In this document: one piece after another, positions 25,581 to 35,229 of the stretch
How positions within the stretch are numbered: position 1 is the first letter of the stretch
Layout of the letters: the number at the start of each line of letters is the position of its first letter
NCBI GenBank assembly: GCA_016703155.1
Contig: JADJCP010000002.1
Coordinates: 310,001 to 374,000, forward strand
Source of the DNA: Hydrogenophilales bacterium
GTDB taxonomy: Bacteria > Pseudomonadota > Gammaproteobacteria > Burkholderiales > Thiobacillaceae
Length of the DNA: 64,000 nt
Direction: 5' to 3'
Made by a program: the position numbers and the translations under genes
The notes under the pieces: model-generated
The model's database searches: none
Seen by the model: only the letters and a program-made list of their open reading frames with translations
Told to the model about the DNA's origin: nothing

Positions 25581-28328
25581 TCAGGCCTTATAGACCTTCA
25601 CGGCGCACTTCTTGTAGTCGGTTTCCTTGGACAACGGGCAGGTGGAATCCAGCGTCACCTTGTTGATCAGCACACCCTCGTCGAACCAGGGCACGTAGAC
25701 CATGCCGCGCGGCACGCGATTGCGGCCGCCGGTCTCCAGGCGCACCTTGACCTTGCCGCGACGCGACTCGACCCAGACCAGATCGTTGCGCTTCAGGCCC
25801 TTGGCGTCGGCATCCTTCTGGCTGATCCAGCAGACGGCGGCCGGCACGGCACGGTGCAACTCGGGCACACGCCGGGTCATGGTGCCGGAATGCCAATGCT
25901 CCAGTACGCGGCCGGTGCACAGCCACAGATCATAGTTGGCGTCGGGCTTCTCGACCGGCGAGGCATAAGGCCGGAAATAGATCTTCGCCTTGCCGGAGAT
26001 GTCGACCTTCTTCGCCGGATCGCCCGGCTTGTCCAGATCGCCCATCACCAGAGCCTGACCGTTGTTGCCGTAGAAATCGAAGCCGGAGCCCTTCTTGACA
26101 TACGGGTCGTAGGCCTCGTTGTTGCGCCACTGGGTCTCCACCCACTTGTCGCCCTTCAGGACGACCGGCCAGCGCAAACCGCGCACCTTGTCGTGGTGGT
26201 AGATATCGAACGGTGCCAGATCGTGGGCATGACCGGTGCCGAACTGGCGGTATTCTTCAAACATCGCCTTTTCCGGGAACCAGCCGTCCTTGAGCAGATC
26301 GGCGACATGGTTGCCGTGACCCTTGGCGACAGCATTGTCCGGCCACTTGAACTTCTTGTTCTCGGGCGTGGCGAACAGCACTTCGTACAGGGTCGACTCA
26401 GGGGTATAGCCCATGGCCTGAGCGGCGGGCAATACGTCGGGCAGACCGGCCTCAAGTCCCGGAATCTTCTGGGCGCCCCAGACATCCTTGAGTTTGAAGC
26501 GCTTCGACAGTTCCAGCATCATCCAGATGTCGGCACGCGCCTCGCCCGGGGGCAGCACTTGCTGACGCCACACCTGGGTGCGCCGCTCGGCGTTGCCGTA
26601 GGCGCCCCACTTCTCGTTGATCATCGCCGCCGGCAGGATCAGGTCGGCCACCTTGGCGGACACGCCCGGGTAGGCATCGGCGACGACGATGAAGTTGTTC
26701 ATCTCGCGCGCCGCCTTGATCCAGTGGTTGACGTTGGCGGTGTTCTGCCACGGATTGTTCACCTGGGTCCAGGAGAACAGGATCTGGCCGTCTTCCAGGT
26801 CGCGCATGATCTTGACGAAGTGGCTGCCCATCTGCGGGTTGATGGTGCCGGCGGGCAGTTTCCAGATCTTCTCGGCGATGGCCCGGTGTTTCGGGTTCAT
26901 CACCACCATGTCGGCGGGCAGGCGATGGGCGAAGGTGCCCACTTCACGCGCCGTACCGCAGGCGGATGGCTGACCGGTCAGCGAGAAGGCGCCGTTGCCC
27001 GGCTGGCACTGACGGCCGGTGAGCAGGTGGTTCATGTAGGCCTGCTCGTTGACCCAGGTGCCGCGCTGGTGCTGGTTGAAGCCCATGGTCCAGTAGGAGA
27101 CGATCTTGCGGTTCTTGTCGCAGTAGTAGTCGGCCAGTTGTTGCAGCTTGGCCTTGAACTTGTCCATCGGCTCGTCGGGGTCGCCCTTGGCGACCTCGGC
27201 GGTGTAGTCCAGGGTGTAGGGTTCCAGGGCCGCCTTGAAGTCCTCGAAGCTGATCGCCCAGTCCTTCATCGGCGTGGCGGCATTCTTCTGTTCGACGGCC
27301 TCGCCTTCCTTGCGGCGCTGGCCGATGGCTTCCCACTTGTCCAGGACGCGCACCTTCTCGTTCTTGACGATTTCCATCTCGGCGGCGGTATGGAATTTCT
27401 CGGCGTTCTTCGGCCGGAAGCCGTAGCCGATATCGTACGGGCCGGTAGCGAACTGGGTGTGTTTCTTGACGAAGTCGTGATTGATTGCGTCGCGCTTGAC
27501 GATCTCGCTGGCGATGTAGTTCTGGATGGCCAGGTCGCCGCTCGGCGAGAAGATGATTTCCAGGTCGGCGATGTCCGAGGACATGTTGCCGTACACCGAC
27601 AGGTTGACCACCTTCATGGGCTTGTGGGTGAGGCGGCGATTGGTGATGCGCGACCAGAGGATCGGGTGCATCTCGGCCATGTTGGCGCCCCAGAGTACGG
27701 CGGTATCGGTGTGCTCGATGTCGTCGTAGTTGCCCTGCGGCTCATCGATGCCGAAGGTCTGCATGAAGCCGACCACGGCCGAGGCCATGCAGTGGCGCGC
27801 GTTCGGGTCCAGATTGTTGGAGCGGAAGCCGGCCTTCATCAGCTTGGCGGCGGTATAGCCCTCATGGATGGTGTATTGGCCGGAACCGAAGATGGAGATG
27901 CCGGTGGGGCCCTTTTCCTTCATGGCCCAGCGCATCTTTTCTTCCATGATGTCGATGGCCTTTTCCCAGGAAACCGGCTGGAACTTGCCCTTCTTGTCGA
28001 ACTTGCCGTCGGTCATGCGCAGCAGCGGCTGGGTCAGGCGGTCGGCGCCATAGCGGATCTTGCCGTTGAAATAGCCCTTGACGCAGTTCAGGCCGCGATT
28101 CACCGGCGCATCCGGATCGCCCTTGGTGGCGACGATCTTGCCGCCCTTGGTGGCGACCATGATGCCGCAGCCGGTGCCACAGAAACGGCATACCGACTTG
28201 TCCCACTGCCAGCCGGCTTCGGCGCCCTTCACCGCGGCCTCGGCCTGCTTGGCCAGGGGCATGCCAACCGTCGCGGCAGTGCTGGCGGCAATACTTGTCT
28301 TCAAGAAATCTCGGCGAGTCAGTCCCAT
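25581..28328 (-). CDS. napA: Periplasmic nitrate reductase catalytic subunit NapA
   Basis: The 915-aa molybdoenzyme starts with a Tat signal (MGLTRRDFLKTSIAASTAAT). The 4Fe-4S ligands are C47, C50, C54 and C82, and C180 in NARHCMASA is the expected Mo ligand next to the bis-MGD cofactor. It reduces nitrate to nitrite in the periplasm. The length exceeds the roughly 830 aa of many proteobacterial NapA proteins and is nearer the long forms found with NapGH in epsilonproteobacteria. GGAGG precedes ATG 28328, which was chosen over the frame reaching 28379. The napD stop lies about 20 bases upstream. Confidence 0.96.
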   Translation of the reverse strand: MGLTRRDFLKTSIAASTAATVGMPLAKQAEAAVKGAEAGWQWDKSVCRFCGTGCGIMVATKGGKIVATKGDPDAPVNRGLNCVKGYFNGKIRYGADRLTQPLLRMTDGKFDKKGKFQPVSWEKAIDIMEEKMRWAMKEKGPTGISIFGSGQYTIHEGYTAAKLMKAGFRSNNLDPNARHCMASAVVGFMQTFGIDEPQGNYDDIEHTDTAVLWGANMAEMHPILWSRITNRRLTHKPMKVVNLSVYGNMSSDIADLEIIFSPSGDLAIQNYIASEIVKRDAINHDFVKKHTQFATGPYDIGYGFRPKNAEKFHTAAEMEIVKNEKVRVLDKWEAIGQRRKEGEAVEQKNAATPMKDWAISFEDFKAALEPYTLDYTAEVAKGDPDEPMDKFKAKLQQLADYYCDKNRKIVSYWTMGFNQHQRGTWVNEQAYMNHLLTGRQCQPGNGAFSLTGQPSACGTAREVGTFAHRLPADMVVMNPKHRAIAEKIWKLPAGTINPQMGSHFVKIMRDLEDGQILFSWTQVNNPWQNTANVNHWIKAAREMNNFIVVADAYPGVSAKVADLILPAAMINEKWGAYGNAERRTQVWRQQVLPPGEARADIWMMLELSKRFKLKDVWGAQKIPGLEAGLPDVLPAAQAMGYTPESTLYEVLFATPENKKFKWPDNAVAKGHGNHVADLLKDGWFPEKAMFEEYRQFGTGHAHDLAPFDIYHHDKVRGLRWPVVLKGDKWVETQWRNNEAYDPYVKKGSGFDFYGNNGQALVMGDLDKPGDPAKKVDISGKAKIYFRPYASPVEKPDANYDLWLCTGRVLEHWHSGTMTRRVPELHRAVPAAVCWISQKDADAKGLKRNDLVWVESRRGKVKVRLETGGRNRVPRGMVYVPWFDEGVLINKVTLDSTCPLSKETDYKKCAVKVYKA

Positions 28329-28350
28329 CTCAACCTCCTTAAAAAAAACG

Positions 28351-28671
28351 TCAATCGTGCAAATAGGCAGGAACAGCACAGGGTTCGCTCTGTTCCTCTT
28401 CAGCCAGTTCGGGGGGAATGCCTTCGTAGACGTCGTTATCGTCGGCGATGTAGTGATAGACCATCTCGGCCATCATCACGTTGGGCAGGGTCTTGATGTG
28501 TCGCAGCCCGGCCATCTCGGCGCGAATGTCCTCGGCCTCCTGGACGACGATGACGCGACCGGTGGACTCTTCGACCTGATGCACCTCGACGCCCTCCAAG
28601 GCGTGAAGTGACTCGACCACCGACATCACATGCTCAGGCTTGGCGCTTACCAGAATTCCGGATAAATTCAC
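28351..28671 (-). CDS. napD: NapA signal-peptide chaperone NapD
   Basis: The 106-aa protein is a NapD: NLSGILVSAKPEHVMSVVES, then VEVHQVEESTGRVIVVQEAE and a MAEMVYHY segment. NapD binds the Tat signal of NapA before export. GTG 28671 is chosen because AGGAG lies seven bases upstream; the frame continues to a TTG at 28749 that would run through the FNR-type box. It is the first gene of the nap operon. Confidence 0.88.
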   Translation of the reverse strand: MNLSGILVSAKPEHVMSVVESLHALEGVEVHQVEESTGRVIVVQEAEDIRAEMAGLRHIKTLPNVMMAEMVYHYIADDNDVYEGIPPELAEEEQSEPCAVPAYLHD

Positions 28672-28735
28672 TCGGACACTCCTCAAGGTGTGATTCCACG
28701 GCTTGTAATCCTGAGCACTTAGGGGCGCAACATCT

Positions 28736-28749
28736 TTGATATTGGTCAA
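28736..28749. promoter_or_regulatory. FNR/Dnr-type box in the nap-regulator divergent region
   Basis: TTGATATTGGTCAA fits TTGAT-N4-ATCAA with one mismatch. It is 65 bases before the napD GTG and about the same distance from the divergent Crp/Fnr-family gene, so it may control both, possibly with that regulator. Confidence 0.7.
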
Positions 28750-28815
28750 GAAAGAATAATTAATAAGACGGCGCTATCCTTAACATACACGCATGACTGC
28801 CACACGAGGACACGA

Positions 28816-29505
28816 ATGATTCAAGAGTCACCCCGCGCCATTCCGGAGATTCTGTCGCGGCAGCCCCTGTTCCGCGGCCTGAACGAAACTGAAATTGGCC
28901 TGCTCGCCGCCCATACCCGTGAATTTCGGGTACGCAAGCAGGAAATGCTATTCCAGAAAGGCGATCCGGCCGAAGGACTGCATGTAGTGATCATGGGCCA
29001 GATAAAGTTGGCCCTGCCCTCGCCTCAGGGCGGAGAAAAAGTGGTGCATATGGTCGGCCCGGGCGCCACCTTCGGCGAAGCCGTGGTCTTCCTGGACAAG
29101 CCCTACCCGGTCAATGCCCACGCCACCCAGGAAAGCCTGGTGCTGCTGGTCGCGAAATCCGGCTTGTTGAACACGCTGGACAGCAATCCCGTATTCGCTC
29201 GGAAAATGCTCGCCAGCCTGTCGATGCGGCTGCACGAACTGATCGACGACATGGAGACCTGCACCCTACGCAGCAGCATGCAGCGCGTCGTCTGCTACCT
29301 GAGCCACATGGCACCGGACAATGTCATGCCGAGCTACAGCATTCAACTGGACACCAGCAAGCAGACCATCGCTTCTCAATTGAATCTGGCGCCGGAAACC
29401 CTCTCGCGCGTCCTGGGTCAGCTTTCCGAAGCGGGTGTCATTGAAGTCAAGGGCCGGGCAATCACCGTGATCAATCGGCAACGCATGCTGGCCTTCCCCG
29501 GCTAG
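28816..29505 (+). CDS. Crp/Fnr-family transcription regulator (Dnr-like)
   Basis: The 229-aa protein has an N-terminal cyclic-nucleotide-binding-like beta-roll (residues about 20-130), a dimerisation helix and a C-terminal winged helix-turn-helix with SKQTIASQLNLAPETLSRVL. The N-terminal cysteines that hold the Fe-S cluster in FNR are absent; only two Cys occur, in the dimer helix region. It is therefore closer to Dnr/NNR-type or redox-independent members. The recognition helix (PETLSR) is compatible with TTGAT-type boxes such as the one upstream. Its stop overlaps the convergent CHAD gene by four bases. Confidence 0.86.
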   Translation: MIQESPRAIPEILSRQPLFRGLNETEIGLLAAHTREFRVRKQEMLFQKGDPAEGLHVVIMGQIKLALPSPQGGEKVVHMVGPGATFGEAVVFLDKPYPVNAHATQESLVLLVAKSGLLNTLDSNPVFARKMLASLSMRLHELIDDMETCTLRSSMQRVVCYLSHMAPDNVMPSYSIQLDTSKQTIASQLNLAPETLSRVLGQLSEAGVIEVKGRAITVINRQRMLAFPG

Positions 29506-30968
29506 CGCCAGAACGGCTTCATGCCGACGAACTTCGCGTAGGCGCGCTTCAGGGACGCCAGCCTGCCGGTAGACGCGCCGGTCATGTAACCCTCCAACAG
29601 CCCAACGGCATAGGCATGGGGCGTGCCGACGAACTCGCCGAGCAGACGCTGCGCGACCACCAGATCGTTGGCCACGCCCAAGGCATCCTGCAACGTGGCC
29701 AATGTCGATAGGTAAACACGCGCCCGCTTGTCGTGCAACGAGGCAAAGGCATCGGCGCTGTAGCGCAACCGTTTGGCGGCGATACGCAAGGCATGTCGCC
29801 CAGAGGCGTCCAACCTGGCGAAATCCCGACCCTGCCGCTTGAACTGTTTCAAACGGTGATCGAGCACCTCGGCAGCCCACTCGTCAACGGAGCGACCCAA
29901 GGTCGGTACCTCGGCCATGCCCGCCTCCACCTCCAGCACCAGACGCACAAAGCGGCCGGAGGTCAGCGCGGCGCGCGCCCGGGTATTGGCCTGCGCGCGT
30001 CGTGCCGCGACCTGCTCGAACAAAAGCCGAACGGGCGCCTCGCCAGCCCAGGGCTGACTGAATCTGGGCCAGGTCTCGGTAGCGAAAACATCCCAATCGC
30101 GCGCCGGGGACAATTCGCCCATCAACCAGCGCAGGTCGTCCTTCCAAAGCGATTCATCGAGAGACAACGAACGCCCCAGTTGCAGAAGTGTGCGCAAGCG
30201 GCGCACGGCCACACGCATCTGATGCAGGTACTCCGGGTCCAGACCGGCCAGGGTTCCGGGCACGTTGGCAATCAGGTGCGACAAAGACGATGCCAGCATC
30301 GTTCTCCAGGCGGTACCGGCGTCCTGACCGGCGGAGAGATCCGGTTTGCCGCCACGCAGCGGCGCGGCCCGAATCACTCCGGCAAGCAGATAGCCGCGCT
30401 CTGCCTTGCTGCGCGGCTCAAGGGTGAAAGGCAGGGCTTCGAGAAAGCCGATGGCGACCTGGAATAGCTGTGCGTCAGTGCCCGCCTTGAGTTCGAATTC
30501 CACCTCGGAGATCGCTTCCGACGCCTCGCCGACACGCACCTCACCCTGATCCAGCGCCAGCTCCAGCGCGCCATCCGCGCGCTCCAGATGCCAGGCGGTA
30601 CGGGTAAATTCAGTGCTGAAACAGGGCGCCAGATCGGCGGCATCCACGCCCGTCAACAAGGCCCGCGCCTCGGCGGGCAGGACATCGAGATCAGGCCGGT
30701 TGCCGGTGACCTGGATATTCCACTCCGGTCGACTGGTCAGGGCACCGGTGCTCTCAGCCTCGGCCTTGAGTGTCTGTTCCCAGTGGTAACCGATACGCCG
30801 CAAACGCAAGGCGACGCCGCGCCGCGACAAGGCGAAATCGGGGGTATCGAAATACAGGCTGAGCAACTTGCGGCGCACCGGCTTGCACCCCTTGAGCATG
30901 GGGTGATGCCGGAGCCGGCTGGCGGCTTCGGGAGCCAAGGCCAATTTGAGTTCGACTTCCATACCCAT
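29502..30968 (-). CDS. CYTH-CHAD domain protein (triphosphatase/polyphosphate-binding)
   Basis: The 488-aa protein joins an N-terminal CYTH domain with EVELKLAL (the ExExK metal/phosphate motif) and strand-rich Arg/Lys signatures to a C-terminal helical CHAD domain with repeated basic HxxR-like helices (YLHQMRVAVRRLRTLL and HALRIAAKRLRYSADAF). CYTH proteins hydrolyse triphosphates; CHAD domains bind polyphosphate. The divergent neighbour is polyphosphate kinase, which supports a polyphosphate role. Start MGMEVELK is adopted; the second Met is also possible. Confidence 0.88.
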   Translation of the reverse strand: MGMEVELKLALAPEAASRLRHHPMLKGCKPVRRKLLSLYFDTPDFALSRRGVALRLRRIGYHWEQTLKAEAESTGALTSRPEWNIQVTGNRPDLDVLPAEARALLTGVDAADLAPCFSTEFTRTAWHLERADGALELALDQGEVRVGEASEAISEVEFELKAGTDAQLFQVAIGFLEALPFTLEPRSKAERGYLLAGVIRAAPLRGGKPDLSAGQDAGTAWRTMLASSLSHLIANVPGTLAGLDPEYLHQMRVAVRRLRTLLQLGRSLSLDESLWKDDLRWLMGELSPARDWDVFATETWPRFSQPWAGEAPVRLLFEQVAARRAQANTRARAALTSGRFVRLVLEVEAGMAEVPTLGRSVDEWAAEVLDHRLKQFKRQGRDFARLDASGRHALRIAAKRLRYSADAFASLHDKRARVYLSTLATLQDALGVANDLVVAQRLLGEFVGTPHAYAVGLLEGYMTGASTGRLASLKRAYAKFVGMKPFWR

Positions 30969-31039
30969 GGCAGACGAGATAGAAAACAGTAACGATTTCA
31001 GGGTAGCATCGCCAAGATTACCTAGTGTTACAGATCGTC

Positions 31040-33106
31040 ATGACCCACCTACCTCCCAGCGAACACTTGATCAACCGCGAACTCGGCATTCTCGAATTCA
31101 ACCGGCGCGTTCTGGCCCAGGCCGAAGACCCAGGCACACCCCTGCTGGAGCGCCTGCGTTTCCTCTGCATTTTCTCCAGCAACATGGATGAATTCTTCGA
31201 GATCCGCCTGTCCGGCCTCAAGGAACAACTGCGCCTGAACCCGCACCACGAGGGCCCGGACGGCCTGTCGGCGCGCGCCGTCTACAAGCAGGTATCGAAG
31301 CTGTCGCACGCCCTGGTGGCACGTCAATACGATCTGCTCAACATGGACGTGCTGCCGGCCATGGCCGAGCAGGGCATCCGCTTCTACCGGCGCACCCACT
31401 GGACTCCGGAGCAGGCCGACTGGCTACGCGATTTTTTCTTCAATGAGCTGATGCCGGTGCTGACGCCGATCGGCCTGGACCCGTCACACCCCTTCCCGAA
31501 TGTCCTGAACAAGAGCCTCAACTTCGCCGTCGAACTGTCCGGCAAGGACGCCTTCGGCCGCAGTTCCGGCAAGGCCGTGGTGCAGGCACCGCGCAGCCTG
31601 CCGCGGGTGATCCAGTTGCCCAAGGAAATCGCCGGTTGTGAAAACGGTTTTGTCTTTCTGTCGTCCATCCTGCATACCCATGTCGGCGCCCTGTTCGCCG
31701 GGATGCAGGTATTGGGCTGTTACCAGTTCCGGGTGACGCGCAACTCCGACCTGTTCGTCGACGAGGAAGAGAACAAGAACCTGCGCGAACAACTCCAGGG
31801 CGAATTGCCGCACCGCCATTTCGGCAATGCCGTGCGACTGGAGGTTGCCGACAACTGCTCGGAAGAGATGACCGCCTTCCTGCTCAAGCAATTCCGCCTG
31901 ACCCGCGATGACCTCTATCAGGTGCGCGGCCCGGTCAATCTGGTGCGGCTGATGAATGTGCCGGACAAGGTGGATCGCCCGGATCTGAAATTTTCACCCT
32001 TCACCGCCGGCGTTCCGGTACAACTGGCCGACAAGACCGATATCTTCGCCGCCATCAGCAAGGGCGACATCCTCCTGCATCACCCGTTCCAGACCTTTCA
32101 GCCGGTCATCGACTTCATCCGCCAGGCGGCCGAAGACCCGAACGTCCTGGCGATGAAGCAGACCGTCTACCGCACCGGCACCGACTCCGAACTGATGCGC
32201 CACCTGATCGCCGCCGCGCAGCGCGGCAAGGAAGTCACCGTGGTCGTGGAATTGCTGGCGCGCTTCGACGAGGAAGCCAACATCAACTGGGCGGAACAGC
32301 TCGAAGCCGCCGGTGCGCATGTCGTCTATGGCGTGGTCGGCCACAAGACGCACGCGAAGATGGCCATGGTGGTGCGCCGCGAAAACGGCAAGCTGAAGCG
32401 CTACGCCCACCTCGGCACCGGCAATTACCACGCCCGTACCGCCCGCCTCTATACCGATTTCGGCATGCTCACCTGCAACCCGGAACTGTGCCAGGACGTC
32501 AATGACGTCTTCCAGCAGATCACCGGCCTGGGCGACGCCGGCGAGCACACCTACCTGTGGCAGTCGCCCTTCACCCTGCACGCCAACATCATCCGCGCCA
32601 TCCGTAACGAAACCGAGCGCGCCCGCAATGGCGAAAAGGCGATCATCGTCGCCAAGATGAACGCCTTGCTCGAACCCAAGGTCATCGCCGCGCTGTACGA
32701 GGCCTCGCAGGCCGGCGTGCAGATCGACCTGATCGTCCGTGCCGTCTGCGCCCTGCGCCCCGGTCTGAAGGACATCTCCGACAACATCCGCGTACGTTCG
32801 GTGATCGGCCGTTTCCTGGAGCACCACCGCGTTTTCTACTTCTACAACGGTGGCGCGGAGGACGTCTATCTGGCCAGCGCCGACTGGATGGATCGCAACT
32901 TCTTCCGGCGCATCGAAACCTGCTTCCCGGTACTCGATGCGCGCCTGAAAAAACGGGTCATCAACGAAGGCATCAAGCCCTATCTGAAAGACAACAGCAA
33001 GACCTGGGAGATGCTGCCCGACGGTACCTACAAGAAGCGCGGTCGACGCGGTCGAGTCTTCGAGGCGCAGGCCTTCCTGCTCAATCTTCTGGCGGCGAAG
33101 ATCTGA
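31040..33106 (+). CDS. ppk1: Polyphosphate kinase 1
   Basis: The 688-aa protein has all PPK1 parts: N-terminal domain with NRELGILEFNRRVLAQA and FLCIFSSNMDEFFEIR, head domain, then two phospholipase D-like catalytic domains with the autophosphorylated His in GVVGHKTHAKMA and the second active-site stretch YAHLGTGNYHARTARLYTD. It makes polyphosphate from ATP. ATG 31040 is preferred to an upstream GTG at 31025, though no clear ribosome site is seen. It diverges from the CYTH-CHAD gene across about 70 bases. Confidence 0.95.
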   Translation: MTHLPPSEHLINRELGILEFNRRVLAQAEDPGTPLLERLRFLCIFSSNMDEFFEIRLSGLKEQLRLNPHHEGPDGLSARAVYKQVSKLSHALVARQYDLLNMDVLPAMAEQGIRFYRRTHWTPEQADWLRDFFFNELMPVLTPIGLDPSHPFPNVLNKSLNFAVELSGKDAFGRSSGKAVVQAPRSLPRVIQLPKEIAGCENGFVFLSSILHTHVGALFAGMQVLGCYQFRVTRNSDLFVDEEENKNLREQLQGELPHRHFGNAVRLEVADNCSEEMTAFLLKQFRLTRDDLYQVRGPVNLVRLMNVPDKVDRPDLKFSPFTAGVPVQLADKTDIFAAISKGDILLHHPFQTFQPVIDFIRQAAEDPNVLAMKQTVYRTGTDSELMRHLIAAAQRGKEVTVVVELLARFDEEANINWAEQLEAAGAHVVYGVVGHKTHAKMAMVVRRENGKLKRYAHLGTGNYHARTARLYTDFGMLTCNPELCQDVNDVFQQITGLGDAGEHTYLWQSPFTLHANIIRAIRNETERARNGEKAIIVAKMNALLEPKVIAALYEASQAGVQIDLIVRAVCALRPGLKDISDNIRVRSVIGRFLEHHRVFYFYNGGAEDVYLASADWMDRNFFRRIETCFPVLDARLKKRVINEGIKPYLKDNSKTWEMLPDGTYKKRGRRGRVFEAQAFLLNLLAAKI

Positions 33107-33128
33107 CCCGGCACGGTGCTCCCAGGCC

Positions 33129-34334
33129 ATGATCGCCGGGGTCAAGTACATCTCCTATCCGGATCACTCCGGCTATGGCCTGGCCGCGCTGGCCTACGTC
33201 CGCGCGCTACGCAATGCGGGGATTCCGGTCTGGTGGACGCCGCTGATCCTTCGCAACGGCCGGCAGACCCTATGGCAGACCGGCGACAGCCTCGACGAAC
33301 TGCGGTTCACCCACGCCGCCGGGGAGGACGCCATGCTGCGCGATATCGCGGCGCTCCTGCGTGCCTGCGGCCCGAAACCCTACGACACGGTGCTCGCGCA
33401 CATCCTGCCCGAGCACTGGCCATTGGTACTCGAACCGGGGAAGCGCTGCATCGGCTACACGGTCTGGGAGACCGATGCCCTGCCGCTGCACTGGCCGCCC
33501 TTGCTGCGCACCCCGGACAAGGTGCTGGTGCCATGTGCGATGAACCTGGCGTTGTTCGATGCCGCCGGGCTCGGCAAACCGGTCGCCGCCGTACCGCATA
33601 TCCGGCGCCATGCCTGGAACCGCATAACATCGGGCGAAATCGCCGGGCTACGTCAGCAACTTGAAATCCCCGAGAACCACTTCGTTTTCTACTCGATCAA
33701 TGTCTGGGATCCACGCAAGGCGCTGCGTGATCTGGTGGTCGCCTTCGGGCACGCCTTCAGCGGCCATGACAAGGTGACGCTGGTCCTCAAGACTTCGACC
33801 TGGATCAATGGCCTATCCACGGAATCGGCCTCGGGACGCAACATCCCGGAGTACGTTGAAACGATCCTCGATGCGGTAAGTCGCGACACCGGCCGTCCCG
33901 CACCGAATATCGTGACCATCGCCGCGGACGGCCTGGCCGGACGCGTCATCGATGCCCTGCATGGGCTCGGCGACTGCTTCATCTCGCTGACCCACGGCGA
34001 AGGCTGGGGCATGGGTGCCTTCGACGCGGCCACACTGGGCAAGCCGGTCCTCATCACCGGCTACGGCGGTCCGGAAGAATATCTCGGGCCCGATTACCCC
34101 GGGCTGATCCCCTACACCATGGAAACCGTCTCCGGCTGGGTGCCCGAGGCATCCTTCCGACCCCCGCAGTGCTGGGCGCGACCGGACCCGCAGGCCACCG
34201 ATCGCCTGATGCGCCGCATGGTCAGCCATCACGCCGAGTTCATCGAGGCCGCCGCACTGGCCGCCGAGCGCATTGCTAACCGTTACGCCGAGCCGGTCGT
34301 CGCCCGACAACTGATCGCCGCGCTCCATGACTGA
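33129..34334 (+). CDS. Glycosyltransferase (GT4-like), first of the PqqD-associated cluster
   Basis: The 401-aa protein has a GT-B fold: N-terminal MIAGVKYISYPDHSGYGLAA, then in the C-terminal half FYSINVWDPRKALRDLV and SLTHGEGWGMGAFDAATLGK, the nucleotide-sugar contact of family 4 enzymes. Donor and acceptor are unknown. It starts about 20 bases after ppk1 and overlaps the next gene by eight bases, so it probably begins the cluster transcript. Confidence 0.8.
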   Translation: MIAGVKYISYPDHSGYGLAALAYVRALRNAGIPVWWTPLILRNGRQTLWQTGDSLDELRFTHAAGEDAMLRDIAALLRACGPKPYDTVLAHILPEHWPLVLEPGKRCIGYTVWETDALPLHWPPLLRTPDKVLVPCAMNLALFDAAGLGKPVAAVPHIRRHAWNRITSGEIAGLRQQLEIPENHFVFYSINVWDPRKALRDLVVAFGHAFSGHDKVTLVLKTSTWINGLSTESASGRNIPEYVETILDAVSRDTGRPAPNIVTIAADGLAGRVIDALHGLGDCFISLTHGEGWGMGAFDAATLGKPVLITGYGGPEEYLGPDYPGLIPYTMETVSGWVPEASFRPPQCWARPDPQATDRLMRRMVSHHAEFIEAAALAAERIANRYAEPVVARQLIAALHD

Positions 34335-35166
34335 GATCCCGCGCCATTTCCACTTCGTCTTCGGTCTGCGGCCGCAGACCGAGCCACTGCACATCGCCCA
34401 TTTTCTTTGCCTCGAATCGTGCCGGCGGGTCTATCGCCCGGACGCCATCCATTTTCATTATCGGCACGAACCTTATGGTCCCTACTGGGAGCGGATACGC
34501 CCGTACCTGACCCTGCACAGGGTGAACGAGGCGGAAAACCGGATCGACATGCAACGCTACAACGATACCGAGGAAGGCCGGTTTATCGCCAAGGCCGGCT
34601 TCACCTATGCCCACGAGGCCGATTTCATCCGGCTCGCCGCCCTGCTCGAACACGGCGGCGTCTACGCGGACATCGACACACTCTTCGTGCAGACCATGCC
34701 CGACCACCTGTTCCGGCACGACTTCGTGCTCGGCGAAGAGGCCGCACTCACCGATCCCGACGGCATCCTGCGGCCCTCCCTGTGCAATGCGCTGATCCTC
34801 GGCCGGCCCGACGCCGCGTATCCGGCGCGCTGGCTGGAGCGCATGGGCGAGGTATTCGACGGCACCTGGAGCCGCCATTCCTGCCAGGAGGCGGCCCGAC
34901 TCTGGGGCGAGATGCCCGAGTCGCTACACGTCGTCCCGGAACGCTATTTCTATCGCCACCCACCGACTCAGGCCGGCATACGCATGCTCTTCGAGGATCT
35001 CGATACCGACTTCAACGAGGTCTACAGCATGCATCTCTGGGCGCATTTGTGGTGGGATGAGTGGCGCACCGATTTCACGGTGTTCCACGCCGGCCTGCTG
35101 AACGAGGACCATATCCGCAACACCGACACCACCTACAATGTCATCGCTCGAGCCTTCCTGGATTGA
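34327..35166 (+). CDS. Glycosyltransferase with DXD motif (GT32-like)
   Basis: The 279-aa GT-A type enzyme starts MTEIPRHFHFVFGLRPQTEP and has the conserved segment ADFIRLAALLEHGGVYADID, in which YADID supplies the metal-binding DXD. This pattern occurs in the Gly_transf_sug/GT32 group. It is encoded 8 bases within the preceding glycosyltransferase gene and followed by the PqqD-like gene after about 60 bases. Substrate unknown. Confidence 0.8.
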   Translation: MTEIPRHFHFVFGLRPQTEPLHIAHFLCLESCRRVYRPDAIHFHYRHEPYGPYWERIRPYLTLHRVNEAENRIDMQRYNDTEEGRFIAKAGFTYAHEADFIRLAALLEHGGVYADIDTLFVQTMPDHLFRHDFVLGEEAALTDPDGILRPSLCNALILGRPDAAYPARWLERMGEVFDGTWSRHSCQEAARLWGEMPESLHVVPERYFYRHPPTQAGIRMLFEDLDTDFNEVYSMHLWAHLWWDEWRTDFTVFHAGLLNEDHIRNTDTTYNVIARAFLD

Positions 35167-35229
35167 ATACCTGAGCGCCCGAGCGCTTCCGCGCCGATTT
35201 CCATCAATCACCCGCTACGCCACGAGACC

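Noticed and set aside
24795..28496. 1233-codon plus-strand open frame over napA and napG
   Set aside because: It is exactly antisense to well-supported genes and its His/Gly/Leu-rich translation is a shadow of GC-rich codon use.
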